This document shows positions 10,396-23,058 of a stretch of DNA of 64,000 nt, in pieces. This stretch comes from Aristolochia californica. Taxonomy: Eukaryota; Streptophyta; Magnoliopsida; Piperales; Aristolochiaceae. Position numbers and translations under genes: made by a program. The DNA is taken from positions 38,264,144-38,328,143 of the forward strand of contig JARWKL010000008.1 of assembly GCA_029961685.1 (NCBI GenBank), given 5' to 3'. The notes below the pieces were generated by a model, which was not told the origin of the DNA, made no database searches, and saw only the letters and a program-made list of their open reading frames with translations. How positions within the stretch are numbered: position 1 is the first letter of the stretch; each line of letters begins with the position of its first letter.

Positions 10396-13300
10396 TTAGG
10401 GATCAGCATGGCCTGCAACACCCTCATCACTTGAGTCGTATTCATCCTCACTCAGCTCTTCATCACTTGACTTCTCTTCTGTTGCAGCTCCCACTTCGTC
10501 TGCTTTTGCATGTTTTTCACAATATTCTGGATTGGGACAGTATAAAAGAGATCAATGGAGATAAGGGGACATAAAGGTATAGGAGCCACTTTTTTTTTAT
10601 AAATTTGAAGTCTAAATTTGGGATGCAAGATATAATCCTACAAGCAATATAGACACTTCAGAGAAATGCTGATCACCAAATTTTTTTGTCCTAAACCAGA
10701 GGACAGCAAGTCAAATTTCTAGTAGCTAAAGTCTCAACACTTAGATCATCTTCATTCACCACCTATTCATAGTGGTCACACAAATACCTCAAATAGGCAA
10801 CGGGGTCTACTACTATATAATCACATAGAAATTGATACTTACTTTTGCCTAACATCACCCGCAGAGCACAGCTAAAGAGGATCAGTAAGAATCTTAAGCA
10901 ACACTAAACTTTGTTAACAGTTAGATCCTGCATTAAGTCACCGCAGAACTTTATAGGGGCAAGTTCAAGCACAAGAAAATTTAAAAACATTTCAGCCCAG
11001 TCAGCCCACCCCCACTTTCTTTAGCCCTGATGAGACTTGAACCCAAGATCTCACACTAGAAACCTCACATGTAACCATTGAGCCAAAGGCTCAAGCTAAC
11101 TATTAGTAGATTATATAATTCTAGATGTGGAAGACCTGGCTCAAAATCTCCACCAATTATAGATTGGTTCTCTGCAAGTCCAAAGGATTACAATCTCTTC
11201 CCCCCTCTTAAAAAAAAATAAAGATCCACCTTCTCATTTGAAATCACCGTTAAAAGATTAACAAATATATCCACAGAAGGAATAAGATGGAATTTTTTTT
11301 TTGTTGACCTGTAAGTCGTGAGTTTTTTCCAGAAAGACTGAATTGACATTATACTCTTCAAGCTAAGGGGCAGCAAAAGAGGTCACCCTAATAGGCCAAT
11401 TATTCATCCCTGTAATTGCCACTGATAAACCAGTCTTTGAGCAGCTAATGAATGACATTAATAGGATTACTCCATCCACAACCAGAGAAAAATGTCCTGG
11501 GTTATAGTTTGGCCCATTTATGAGGGAGAACTTTCGCTTGAGTAGAACATTGAACCTTTTTTAAGAAAGAATATTAAGCCTTAAGGGGCTAAAAACATAA
11601 GCTTCACCATGCTTCTTACAAAATAAAAATCTCTCCTTAAAAAAGCTATTCACACATTGCACACTCCCATATCCATTACAACTAGTGTTTTGAGAAGTCT
11701 TGAAATGTGATATGCCTATCCCTGAAAATTTCTACTGTGTTTGATATAAAACATAGCTACAGGCCTACCATTTGATATGGGACCTCACCATCTCCCATAG
11801 GACTGCTTCTCTACTAAGGACCTCTTAATTTGGAGCACATTGGTGAGTTCCATATCATATATGAATAACCTGACTACAAAATCATCATCATCACAAGAGT
11901 TTCTTCCATCAATAAGAAGGCCAGATAGATGAATCCTCAGTTTCACACTATTATTTGCTAGCTCATTGCAGGTTTTCTTTTTTTTCAACTTTCATCACTA
12001 TATTCATCTTTGTCACTAACATCAGCAAACCTTTTTACCGGCGCATCACTAGGTATGCATTCCAAACAATCTCAAATGAATCCATTTTTAATCAGCTCTA
12101 CAAATAGCTATTCACTAGTATGTAGTTCATATCTTTAATTTTCTAGAGTTGCCCCATGTCCACTTCCATATTCTCAGCTCCACCATCTCATCTTCAGTAG
12201 ACAGTGTTTCTTCACTGCCTAACACTAGCTCCACAAAGCATGACCAGTTTAACAATTGTCTCAGAGAATTTCACATTTACCCTTTTGGCATACACCAATA
12301 GCATAACAACCTTGACACCAATCTCCACTTTAGCAATCCAACATCTAACCTATGTGCTTCATCCTTACAAATTTTTTTCTAATCATTGAGCCAAGATAAC
12401 AGAAAGAGTCCAAAACATGGAAGTTTTCATGATTTTAAAAATAGGTAGAGAACCTCACATTCCTGAGTTACCAAAAGGACAACAACCAAGTTTCTATTTA
12501 GCATCCCTAACAAACATAATAATAAGTTGGGTGAATTTAAACATACCTTGGATTCTTTTCCCAATTTCTCTTGTAAATAATTAAACGCTTAAATCCCAAC
12601 TTCTCCAACCATCTTCAACCACCAATCCTTAATTATCTGTTTTAATAAGCTACCAGGAATCAAAGAAGACAATAGAGCTTCTGGATCACTAAAATACATG
12701 ATTTTTTGACTCAGTGGCTGCATGACCAAGAAAAAGAGAAATTCGACACAATCACAATTAAAATTTGGCATCTTATAATCTCAATTAACTTTGGGATGAT
12801 TCTGATGTCTGTTGCTCAGTGAGTATATCTATTTTTTTATTTTCAGATGATTGCCTCCGAATTATCTTGGAATTCTTCCTTCCTGATAAATCATTTTTTC
12901 TCTTTCCTTTTGTTGTTACCATCACGATAACTGTTTGATGATTCACCATTTCCAATAGGTATATGTTTACTATATGGTCAATAGAATAGCAGCTTCTTTA
13001 TCTTCAACCTGATCTTACAGATCTGCAAGTCTCTTTTTATGCATTCTTGAATTTCATTCAACTTATTTATTCATTAATTTCTTTTCGGTTTGAGTTGTCA
13101 TAGCTTAAATTATCTTGATCATATGAGTTGCTGCTTGACCTCTTGATCTATCAGTCTTCAATCCTTTCGATTTAACATTGAAAGTTTTAGTTGCAATTCC
13201 TCTAACATGATATTGATGAGGATTGGGGGCCAAACTGACAAAAAAGTCTTGGATGGGTAAAATGGAATTGGAATCTGGAGCACTCCATGATTGTTGCATG

Positions 13301-16300
13301 CCTAAAAAATTATATACCATAAGACAACTATTAGACCAACCAGTAATACAGAACAGAGTGTAGGGTTGTGAAGAGGTAACATCAAATACAACCAACAGAT
13401 AAATGCACTTGACAGCTATGCCTATAGGTGGGAAGGAAAGAACTACTTGAGATGGTTCAGGCATGCTCACAGAGCATTACAGTACATGAGATAAAAGGTC
13501 CATTGATCTTACTAATAATATGGAAGGATGCGACATAGAAAGACTTGAGGGGCAACTAATGATAAAGTTAGCAGATGATAAAGTATAGTTTTATGTAGAC
13601 AACCCAAAATAGCAGGGGCAGTTTTGGATAGGGTTCTGACAGTGAACGGAGGAAGCAGTTTTGGACATCCAGTTTCTTCTTCTTTTTTTAATCTAATTTT
13701 ACGATTTATTTATTTTCCCTTTAGGGTCCCTCTTGTATTTTCTCTCTTCTCTTAATTAAATCCTCTCATCGTTGCTAAAAATAAATAAATTATAACATCT
13801 GTCTTTCCTCCCTTGATCACTTATCTCTCATTAATTTCTCAAACACTTCTCTTTCCTCGTAATTTTTTCTACCACAATTTCACCATATAACACTGCTGCA
13901 ATGAAGTTCTGCATCTTGTTGCTTGTTCAAGCTCCAACTAGCGTGTGCAGGACAAAACCAGAAGACAATCCCAAAAACATTCTTGACCATAGGAGACACT
14001 TCACACATGTGCAAGGGGTTCAATATGTCATGTAGAAACTTGCATGATAGTGGAATATATACACCCTCATCAATTTCTAGTAAATCCCAATGCACAAGTA
14101 AGGTTGTTGTCCAGATATGGCATGATCCATCCCAATTGTGTAAAAAAAAGAAAGAGAGAGAGAGAGGTAACAGTGATGAGTTTATGCATTTGTCCTCATA
14201 CTCCAACAGTGCCCCTAGAATGCATCTAACTATCAGAAAGTTATTCAGACACAAAGAAGAGAGAAGTCAGACAACCATTTCATAAGTACCAGTTTGAACT
14301 CTTCATATTACAGTCTTCTCAAAACTTTTGAACATATTCTTAATACTAAATGCCAAGGACGGTTTGCTATTCAAAATATAAAAAGCCAAGGATAGTTCTA
14401 TAGTCAGTCATTCAATTTTATACTCTACAGCACATGCACCTTTTGCTAGTACTGAAGAGACAAAATAATTCCTTCATCTTAATAATCTTTTTAGAGCAAT
14501 GCACGGTGATTGTATAATTGATGAAAATTTTAAAAAATCCACAACCATGCAGAAAAAAATGTTTCTTTTCTAAGAGCATAAAGGACACAATGCAAACAAA
14601 ATACTTGTTTTGTTAACTGCAAATAAAAGGACCCCACGGTAATTCTATATTGTTTTCCATGCTTATTTGTGAGTGTTGTCAAACCTTCAGTTATGCATGA
14701 AGGTCTCCAACAATTTCATGGGGCTAATAAATCTTTTAAAGGTCTTTCGATACTTATTATATTTTGGTAAACATACTTCATTGGGGGATGATAACAGGAA
14801 ATTTCTAATATCCTTTTCAAGGTCCCATGGCTCTTCCAGTAATGAGGCTAGTTTTTCATTCTTTTGTTTTCAGAAGCTAAAACTGCATGAGATCTAGTTC
14901 TAGGAAAAAACACCTTGAGACTTTTCACCAAAAAGCAAGTAGATACTCTCCAAAAGGTAGAGGGGCAGCCTACCAGATAATTAGCCTCCCAGAAAGAGTG
15001 GCTTAAAAAAGTAAAAAATACTACTAAAATACATGGCATGAGAGTTAGCCAAAAAAATAAAAATAAAGAAAGAAAATATTATCACCTTTCACTCTTTGCT
15101 CATAAGCAGCACGATCACGCATCATCAAAGCAGCAGCTTCCCCATTTAAGGGGTCTGACGGATTAGGGTATAAAAGAAGTTGTGGAAGGAATACTTCAAA
15201 AACATTGACAAGATCTGCAGAATTCCATAAAGTTGAAATAAGAGAACACATTGATAATTAAATAACAAAAAAAAAAAATATAATGTTCCACCAGTACCAA
15301 ACATGGGACTCCAAGTTTGATTGATCACATCCAAACAAACTGAGCCTGACCTGCAAGCCAAATACATGAAGAAAATTAATAGTTGAATCAGATTCACTTG
15401 TGAACCTCTGTTATTGAAGCCCTGTAACTCATAAATATAGACTCACATTTCATCCACATTAGGATGATAGATCTTATTAACAAAGCCAATTGATGGAGAT
15501 TTATAAGGATAAGCATCTGGCAATTCCACCCTTATCCTCCACACACCTCCATGATAAGGGCCTGCCAAGAGACATAAAAAAGTCAAACTTCCATGAAAAA
15601 GGTCTCCAAGTAATCAAGACTTACATATGTTTAAGTTATTTGAGCCGAGCATAAACATGGATCTGCTGATAGAAGGTAAAAGTATCAACCAAATTCAAAC
15701 CGCAGAAGATAGTTGCAACCAAATTCAAAAAATCCAAAGATATTAAAGCACAAAATTCAGAAGGTGAAAAGATGATGCTATTGGCTATGAATGATGTACT
15801 CAACGCCAGGGAAAAAAAAACGTAGAATGAAGAAAACAGAAATAGTATTTTGACCATTCTCTCCTCCTTAATATTAAAAAATCCAAAAAATTATTACAGT
15901 TCATTGTGAATCTTTTGATGAACAACATGAATACTACAGGAGAGCATGAAAAGCAAAACAACATTATAAAAGAATCAGATAAGAATCAAAGTTTTCACTA
16001 ATTATCATCTCAACAAGCAACATCTGACAACCGAAACAACTAAAGAACTGTTTTGCAAAGTTGAAGAGGAGATTTTCAAACAAGAGATTTTGATGTAAAC
16101 TAAAATTAAGATGTGGCATTTGATATTTACAGTTTGAACCGAACAAAAGAGAATCAAGTTGAACTCGGCAGCTCTGATAATATGGATTCAAACACTAATT
16201 CATTCCAAACATCCATATCCGACAAAGAGAATCAATCCAAAAACTTACGATCACTGATCATCTAATAACACATATCCCATCAAAACAGCCTCATAGGGAA

Positions 16301-16589
16301 CTTAATAAAAAAACGAAAAAACAGCAGGATAAAACAAAGAGCAACGGTTTTAGCTGATTTACTTTCACTAGGTCCATGAAAGTCCACATAAAACTCCTGC
16401 ATGCCGTCGTTTATCATTTCCACCTTGTAATCACTCATCATCCTATCCAGGTGAACCAAAAAAAGAAAAAGAAATATATCACAGAATCCCAACTTTAAAA
16501 AAAAACAAAAAAAGCTGCAAACTTTATTTAAGAGAGAAGAAATACAGTTTCATCAAATCCATTTCACGGCGTTTGCTCGGAGAAGACAT
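10396..16589 (-). CDS. UBC4/UBC5/UBC6-like: Ubiquitin-conjugating enzyme E2, UBC4/5/6 (UBE2H-like) class
   Basis: Six coding exons on the minus strand: 16546-16589, 16363-16442, 15447-15561, 15298-15350, 15086-15214 and 10396-10526. All introns are GT-AG, the frame is kept throughout, and the sum is 552 nt for a 183-residue protein. It starts [20 protein letters not shown] and has the E2 fold with [20 protein letters not shown], where Cys85 is the thioester-forming catalytic cysteine, and [20 protein letters not shown]. An acidic, Ser-rich tail ([20 protein letters not shown]) is encoded alone on the last exon. This is the Arabidopsis UBC4/UBC5/UBC6 group (about 187 residues), related to animal UBE2H, which passes ubiquitin from E1 to substrates or E3s. 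The last intron is about 4.56 kb, far longer than the others. I cannot say which paralogue it is. Confidence 0.95.
10527..15085 (-). other. Large last intron of the UBC gene
   Basis: A 4.56-kb GT-AG intron (donor GTGATAAT at 15085, acceptor TCCAG at 10527). It is AT-rich with a short GA repeat near 14147-14166. None of its short open frames resembles a protein family. Its size suggests old transposon insertions, but I found no intact terminal repeats. Confidence 0.7.
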
Positions 16590-18372
16590 GATTTTGATTC
16601 AACAATTGATATCCTTTTTCTCTTCTTTGGATACGGGTAGAGAAAGGAGAGAGATTGGGTGGGTTTTTGAGAGGTTTGGCAGGAGAGGAAAGATATGCGC
16701 TTGAGAAACCTTCAGGCAGCCGTGAGAGAAAAGGGGATGTAAAGACAATTACGGCTCGCTTAATTAAATTAATTTTAAAATAGTTGTTTCTTAATTCTTC
16801 CCTCTCAAGATTAATTAAATTCCTGAATCCCCTCTCCCTTTACGTCTGTATTTCATTGATTTACAAAATTACCCCTACATGATGACCCCCCGTGTTCATG
16901 TGTCAACAATTGGTGGCACCCCTAAGCAACCAAAGCCATTCATTCTAATTTGGGGATAAGAATAAATTGGATCAAAGAAAATAATATTTTTTTTCAAAAT
17001 TATTTTCTTTTTTAGCATTTTTATGAATAATCAAATTTGAAAAAATACCCACAAAGAATAATAAAAATTAAAATTCTTATAAATAGATATAAAATAAATA
17101 ATCAGAATAAATAAATAAATTTATATGTAAAAAGTTTATATAAAATTGCATCTTAAGATAAAATTCAGTTTTTCTTAATTAGGAATTTTGGAGAGCTAAT
17201 GAGATGATTAATTAGATTTTATATAATAATTTTCTATTAATTTATAAAAAGATAAATACTTTTTTTTTTCTTTTAGAGCTTAGACTCTCAAATATTTTTT
17301 ATTTTTATAAAAAATATTAATAGTCCATTAATTATCAAATTGAATTGATAAACCAATCGAACCAGGTTGAATCGAAGCCAAAACTGCCAATGGCAGACTA
17401 GGTCCTTAAAAATTAGTTAATAATTATAAATCATATTAAATTAGAATTAGTCTAAAGTCAAGAATTAGATGCAACTAATTATAGTTTTTATTTTCATATT
17501 TTAATAAAAAAATTGAAAAAAATTTAAAAAAATTAAAGATGTTGTTAGGGTTTTCAAATAAATCCTGAAGCTTTAATTCCTCTATCGGTGGAAAAAGAAG
17601 AGGAAGTGGGAGCTTTCCACGTCTTTGGTGGGCCCCCCTTGGACGAACAATTCGACTTTCACCTGTTCAACATTAAAACCCAAGTCTCAATAATGGAATG
17701 GCCCACTTACAGTTACCAGCAGAAGACAAATCTGAAGGTGGGCCCCCCATCTCTTACCGGGTCCATTTGGGTTTCTGTTGGAGCTGGTCGAACCGGTCCG
17801 GGTTTATCGAATCCCTTCACCTGGAATGCTTTCCCTCGCTGGTGCTTCCTGCCCCATTTCGTCCTCTCTTCGTCTGTGACGATCGAGTTCAAATACAAGC
17901 CACAAGCAAAAGTCTTCAGTTTAGTACCCTTGCATTACTAAAGTACTCTTCAGTTAATTGGCCTTACTTAAGTGACTTCTCTGAGAAGCTCTGTTGTTGC
18001 CGATGCTTTTGCTATTTCATAAAGGTAAATTTGAATTTTTCCTGATTTTTTTGGTAATTTCATATAGGATACAACCTTGCTTCTGAAAGGAGAATCTGGG
18101 ATTTGTTGGTTTTGTCTTCTCATCTAAAACCTTATCCGATACTGGGTTGTTTCGATGGATATATCTGATGTGCTTTTGGAAACTGTAATCCAGTGGGAGT
18201 GTATTCGTGGCGCGGAGAGCCTTTTGTTGTTAACGTAGATGTTAAGGTGGAGGCTGATTGGTATTTTCTTCGGTAAAATATGTAGTTTTTGTTCATTTTC
18301 AAGTTGTGAGGAACTCAATCTATGTGTACAAGACATTTGGAATTGGGCTGCCAAAATTTTCAGCCAAAGAGA
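16590..18372. other. Divergent intergenic region between the UBC gene and the PPR pseudogene
   Basis: It holds the 5' leader and promoter of the minus-strand UBC gene (pyrimidine-rich on that strand near 16590-16690) and, after an AT-rich stretch, a more GC-rich part (17600-17930) that may be the old promoter or leader of the PPR gene. A splice-donor-like AAAG|GTAAAT near 18023 could end a leader exon. The open frames at 17588-18045 show no family features. Confidence 0.4.
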
Positions 18373-20637
18373 TGGTTTTTCAGTGCCTACGCAAGCGTTT
18401 CTTTTGCATGTCTGTCGGATGAGCCAGCATATGATCGACAGCATTCTCCTGATGATAAGATAGAGGTTAGAACTATTTCTCTCTGTAGAAAGCCTTCCTT
18501 ATTTCCCTCAGTTGTTAGAACAGTACGCTCTTTAGATTGGGAGATAATCTGGAACACGGGCTTTTAATGTGACCGAGATGTATGGACTATCTCATTCATT
18601 GGAGGCCTTTGTGAGCATTGTAGATATATTCTCTTCTGCTGGATTGCGAGGAAAGGTCCACCATCTAATTCGAGAGATTGTTTTTTACCATAAAAGCACA
18701 GATTCTGACATTTTCAGATTGTGTACCATAAAAGAACCACTCTGACATGTACTGCATTTAACACAGTGCAAATATCTCCTTTGATTTCCGCTGCTCTCAT
18801 TAAGGTATTTGCTGAGTTCTATTTGCTTGAAAATGCCTTAGATGTCTTTTTAAAGGCAAAGGAATTGGGGCCGGATTCTAGTATTTCATCCCTGCCATTT
18901 CTTGCTCAAGTGTTTGGCAGAAAGAAATGAAAGAGAATTGGTCAAGAGCTTAATTTCTATGATGAAAATCTCTGCCCCCCCACCTAACCTGCACACGTAC
19001 TCCATCTTGTTGAAATTGTACTGTAAAGCGGATGTGATGTTCACAGGGTTTTCTTTGCTTGAAAAGGCCTTGGATGCCTTTGGGAAGGCGAAGAAAGCTG
19101 GTGTTCTGGTAGAAGTTTTCTCTTGCAACTCCTTGCTCAAGTGTTTGGCTGAAAGGAATGCAAAACAATTGGTTATGAGCCTATTTTCTGAAATGAGCAA
19201 CTCAGGGCCAGCACCTAATGCGTACAGTTACACCATTTTATTGAATTTGTACTGCAAAGAAGACATAATCCTAGCTACAGGTACTTTAGAAGAGATGGAA
19301 GCAAAAGGTCTGGAACCAACGGTTGTGACTTATGCACATACATTCATGGGCTTTGCCAGGCTGCACACATCGATTTGGCTTTCAAATTTCTTCAGGAGTT
19401 GAGGAAGAAAAATGTCATTTTGAACAACTATTGTTATAATGCTACAGTATTCTTGTTGATGGGTTTTGCAAAGCAGGAGACATGTCAGAAGGCTGTGCTA
19501 TGTTTGATGAGATGTTAAGCAATGGAGTTAGACCTAACCTTGTTAGTCATAGCTCACTCTTGGATGCTTATTGTAAAAGTGGACAACTGGAGACTGCTAT
19601 TAGTTTGTTCTGTAGACTTGGCTCATGTGGCTTTAAATATGATCTAGTAGCTTACAGCATATTGATCCATGGTTTCTCCAAATATGGTTATGTTGATTCT
19701 ATTTGGAAGATGTTGCAGGAGATGGAGGAAAGAAATGTGGCTCCTGATATTTTCATCTACACTAGTATACTATGTGGGTACTGCAGAAATGGAAGGTTGA
19801 CAGAAGCTATTGAGCTTTTCAAAATGTTGCCTGATAAAGGTATATTGCCAAATGCCTTCACTTGCACAGTTATAGTTGATGGACTTTGCCGTGAAGGACT
19901 CACGGAGGATGCTTGGAAGCTTATGGAAGACATTCATAATGATAGGATAATTAATCAATTTACTTACAGTACCATCATAAATAGACTTTGTAAAGAGGGA
20001 AACCTTAGTTTGGCTCTTGCTATTTTCAATTTGATGATAGAGAGGGAACTCAAACCTGATGTTGTTGTTTATAGTGCTCTAATAGATGGTTTTGCCAAGA
20101 AATCAAACTCAAAGGAGGCTTACAAGCTGTATCTTCAAATGTTAAAAGATAAAATTGAACCCAATATTGTCACACATACAAACCTTGTAACCGCATTTTG
20201 AAAAGACAGTCAAGTATTGGAGGCTGAATCTAGATTTGAGGAAATGATTCGAGAAGGATTGGTACCTGATTTAATTTTGTACACTTCACTTATTTCAGGG
20301 TTTTGTAAAATTAGAAATATGAAGAAGGCTTGGGAGCACTATGTTGAAATGGAAGAAAAGAGTTTAGTACCTGATGTGGTTACCTATTCCTGTTTAATTG
20401 ATGGGTATTGCAAGTCACATGGGCTGTTTATTTGTTTCATGAGATGAAAAGGAAGAAAGTTAATGTGGTCACTTATACTGCTTTAATCAATTGATTTCTG
20501 AAAGATGGTGACCTGGGTGAAGCTGAAAAAATTCTAAAAAATTAGCAGAGGATGGCATCTTACCAGATACTATTACCTACTTAGTATTAGGTAAATCGCT
20601 TAAAGAGAGGGCATACACACAAAAAGGTTGGGAGTGA
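18373..20637 (+). pseudogene. P-class pentatricopeptide repeat (PPR) pseudogene
   Basis: Translations in all three plus frames together read as a P-class PPR protein with about a dozen 35-residue repeats, for example PNAYSYTILLNLYCKEDIIL, PDIFIYTSILCGYCRNGRLT and PDVVVYSALIDGFAKKSNSK. A short N-terminal region (MVFQCLRKRFF) and a pre-repeat segment (PSVVRTVRSLDWEII) come first. The frame changes near 18420, 18560, 18700-18780, 18890, 19370, 20420 and 20540. Stops are also in place, including TGA at 20199-20201 and near 20494. Plant PPR genes normally lack introns, so these are decay, not splicing. Intact relatives bind organellar RNA in mitochondria or plastids. The longest intact block is 19482-20201. 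The segment near 18810-18930 resembles 19060-19160 (LLEKALDAF..AERN), an internal repeat duplication. Confidence 0.82.
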
Positions 20638-21532
20638 TATCTTTCTCCGTAAAAATTGCAGAATGGTAAGTTGTGAATTCAGCATCCAGTATGCCGCTTA
20701 AAGAGGAAACTTTACTAACAGGGTTATGTGATCTCAAACCCGTTTTATAACAATGAGAAGAGAAATTTCATTGAGGGAGAACTCCTTGAAGGGCAAAAGT
20801 ATCAGGATCACATCTCTCAAAATAGTTTGTTCTAAATATTTGGTATGTGATTATGTATCTTTCATGATGCACGAATTGATCAGGATTCAATGGACTTATC
20901 TAACAGTTGTTATTTTCTTTGTCCCTTCTTGAAATTTTACAGTTCTAAGATCTGATGGAAACCACAGCAGCTTTAGTGATATGGTTCATGACTGATACCT
21001 GTATGTACTCATATACTAACTGTAAGTAATCAACTGTTGCTGTTCATTGAAACATTATTTTATCAAAATAGTCTTACTTTTTATCATTGCCTTTTTCACT
21101 ACTTGAAATTTATTGCGGAATATGTTGTAAATTTGACCATTTCTTTTCTCTATCTTTGTCGAAATTCTGCAGATCTGGGTCTTATTATACAGTTTATTTG
21201 TTTATTCAAGTGACTACAATTGAGTTGTATTCCTAGTCTGCTTGCCTGCTGGTAAGATCTCGAATCACCTGCTCAATAAAATTGATACGAGAATGGGGAT
21301 TTTGCAATAGATAATATTTTTTTGCCTGTGTTCAAGTTCTAACTACTTTCTTTACAGTAATTTTTTTCTGCTTTACAGATTATGCAGTGTTCTCTGAACT
21401 AGAGCAGAACTGTGTGCTTGAGAACAAAAACTGCTTGCGTTTGGATACTTCTCTGTGTTCAAGATTTCAGAGGGACAATGTTAATGGTACATTTTTTTTC
21501 CTAATTACTTCCTGAAGAGAATAAAAGATCGG
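20638..21532. other. 3' flank of the PPR pseudogene
   Basis: AT-rich sequence with no recognisable coding region. It may hold remnants of the former 3'-UTR. Confidence 0.4.
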
Positions 21533-21827
21533 AAAAATTACAGATTATATATTAATTGATACTAAATCTACAGTTCATAGATAAAAAAATGTTAAATTCA
21601 TGATCATAGTCTTTGGGACGAAAATATCCTTGTTTCCGACCAAAGTATAACTACGTTACTTTGTAATGGAATATAATGTTATGCACTATTATAATCTTAT
21701 ATTATAAAATAATTATGAGTTTGAAATAGGGATATTTTCATTCCAAAGATTATGAATTGTAAATTTGGCAACTTAATCTATGGATTGTAGATTTAAAATC
21801 AATTAATATATAATATGTAGAATTTTA
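21533..21827. mobile_element. Fold-back MITE-like element
   Basis: The first and last 95-100 bp are imperfect inverted repeats. The left arm, with AGATTATATATTAATTGAT, ATCTACAGTTCATAGAT and GACGAAAATATCC, is mirrored by the right arm read in reverse complement, with ATTATATATTAATTGAT, ATCTACAATCCATAGAT and AATGAAAATATCC. The core of about 100 bp is AT-rich and non-coding. Size and structure fit a non-autonomous DNA transposon. I could not find a convincing target duplication, so the superfamily is open. Confidence 0.65.
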
Positions 21828-23058
21828 GAAAAGGTTTTTAAAAGAAAAGAAAAACATAAGTTGGCAAGCCAATATAATTTTGAACAATTGAACAGGAATA
21901 GAAGACTAAAATAATTAAAACATTTTTTGATTGATACACTCTTATGAGGTTTCCTTCATGAGACTCTTAGACTTTATCATATGAATTGTTGTTTTGTAAG
22001 ACTTCTTGTTGTGAGAGTAATGTAAGAGTTTCCTATACTTGTTCCCTCAAGTTTCCAAGGCAAAAGATTATTGTTCATCAAGAAAATATTCTTTATATTA
22101 TACTCCCCTTGACTTAGATATTCTGGTCACATAAAATTTGATTAATGCAATACATAAAATAATGCATGGTAAATTCTATCACCTACCTTATCCGTCATAT
22201 TTTTTCTTCTATTCTCTCTCTCTTACTGGGAAGTAATGGCAGTGATCCTAGTTTGAAAAAGAAAAAAAATCGACAGCAGTAATTATCTTCTCCATCATGG
22301 TTTTCCAAGGATAAGTATTCAACCAACACACTCTCAAAAAATAAAAAATATGAGTGATATACGAAACTGAATTTTGAACATAAAATAGTGGTGGATAATC
22401 GTTAAATTAGGTAATGCTTGTCATTCAAATGACGATGATAAAAAAACCCCACTTAATGGCACTAGAAAAAAATCTTAATAAACTTAAAAATATCCATATC
22501 TAATAAAAAAAAAACCAATCCAAAGCAACTTAAAAAATTGGTTGGCATAAAAGGGTAAACAAAAGATGGCAGGAGAAAGGTAGACCAAATAAAAAGGTCC
22601 TGGGAGACAAGAGGTAGACAAAATAAACACCACCAATAAGAAAATTAGGAAATTGTAATGATACATCAAACAAGTTTGGACCAAGTATGACCTTAAAAGA
22701 AATTTGTAGGGGGTGATCATAATAGCTCCTTGTAGTGATCACCAGTAAATAATCGACTTGTCGTATACTCTTATATAAAGAATCCTTCGTTTATAATCGA
22801 CCCATTTAATGAAGAAAAGTACCAGAGAGATCGTCAAAATCACAGAGATCAACAGCTTTTACAATTCTAGCTTGGCGTCCCTACTAATTTTGCTCAAATG
22901 GCTCAAATAGAAGTCGGCCAAAAAATGAGAAAATTTTTCCACCAAAAGATAATACCACTGAGATAAAAATCACATAGATATAGATCCATATTAAAGCAGA
23001 AGTTCAAGAGCCTTCTTTGTGATCCCTGAAAATGGTCTCCAAGAATTTTCCATTTTGC
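21828..23058. other. Intergenic sequence and 3' flank of the MATE gene
   Basis: AT-rich spacer with no family-like open frame. Its right end (about 22900-23058) should hold the 3'-UTR of the minus-strand MATE gene. Confidence 0.4.

Noticed and set aside
13880..14285. Overlapping frames of about 120 residues on both strands in UBC intron 5
   Set aside because: Opposite-strand frames in an intron with no domain on either strand; chance.
17588..18045. Two frames of about 115 residues before the PPR pseudogene
   Set aside because: Overlapping in different frames, GC-richer leader-like sequence, no PPR or other motif.
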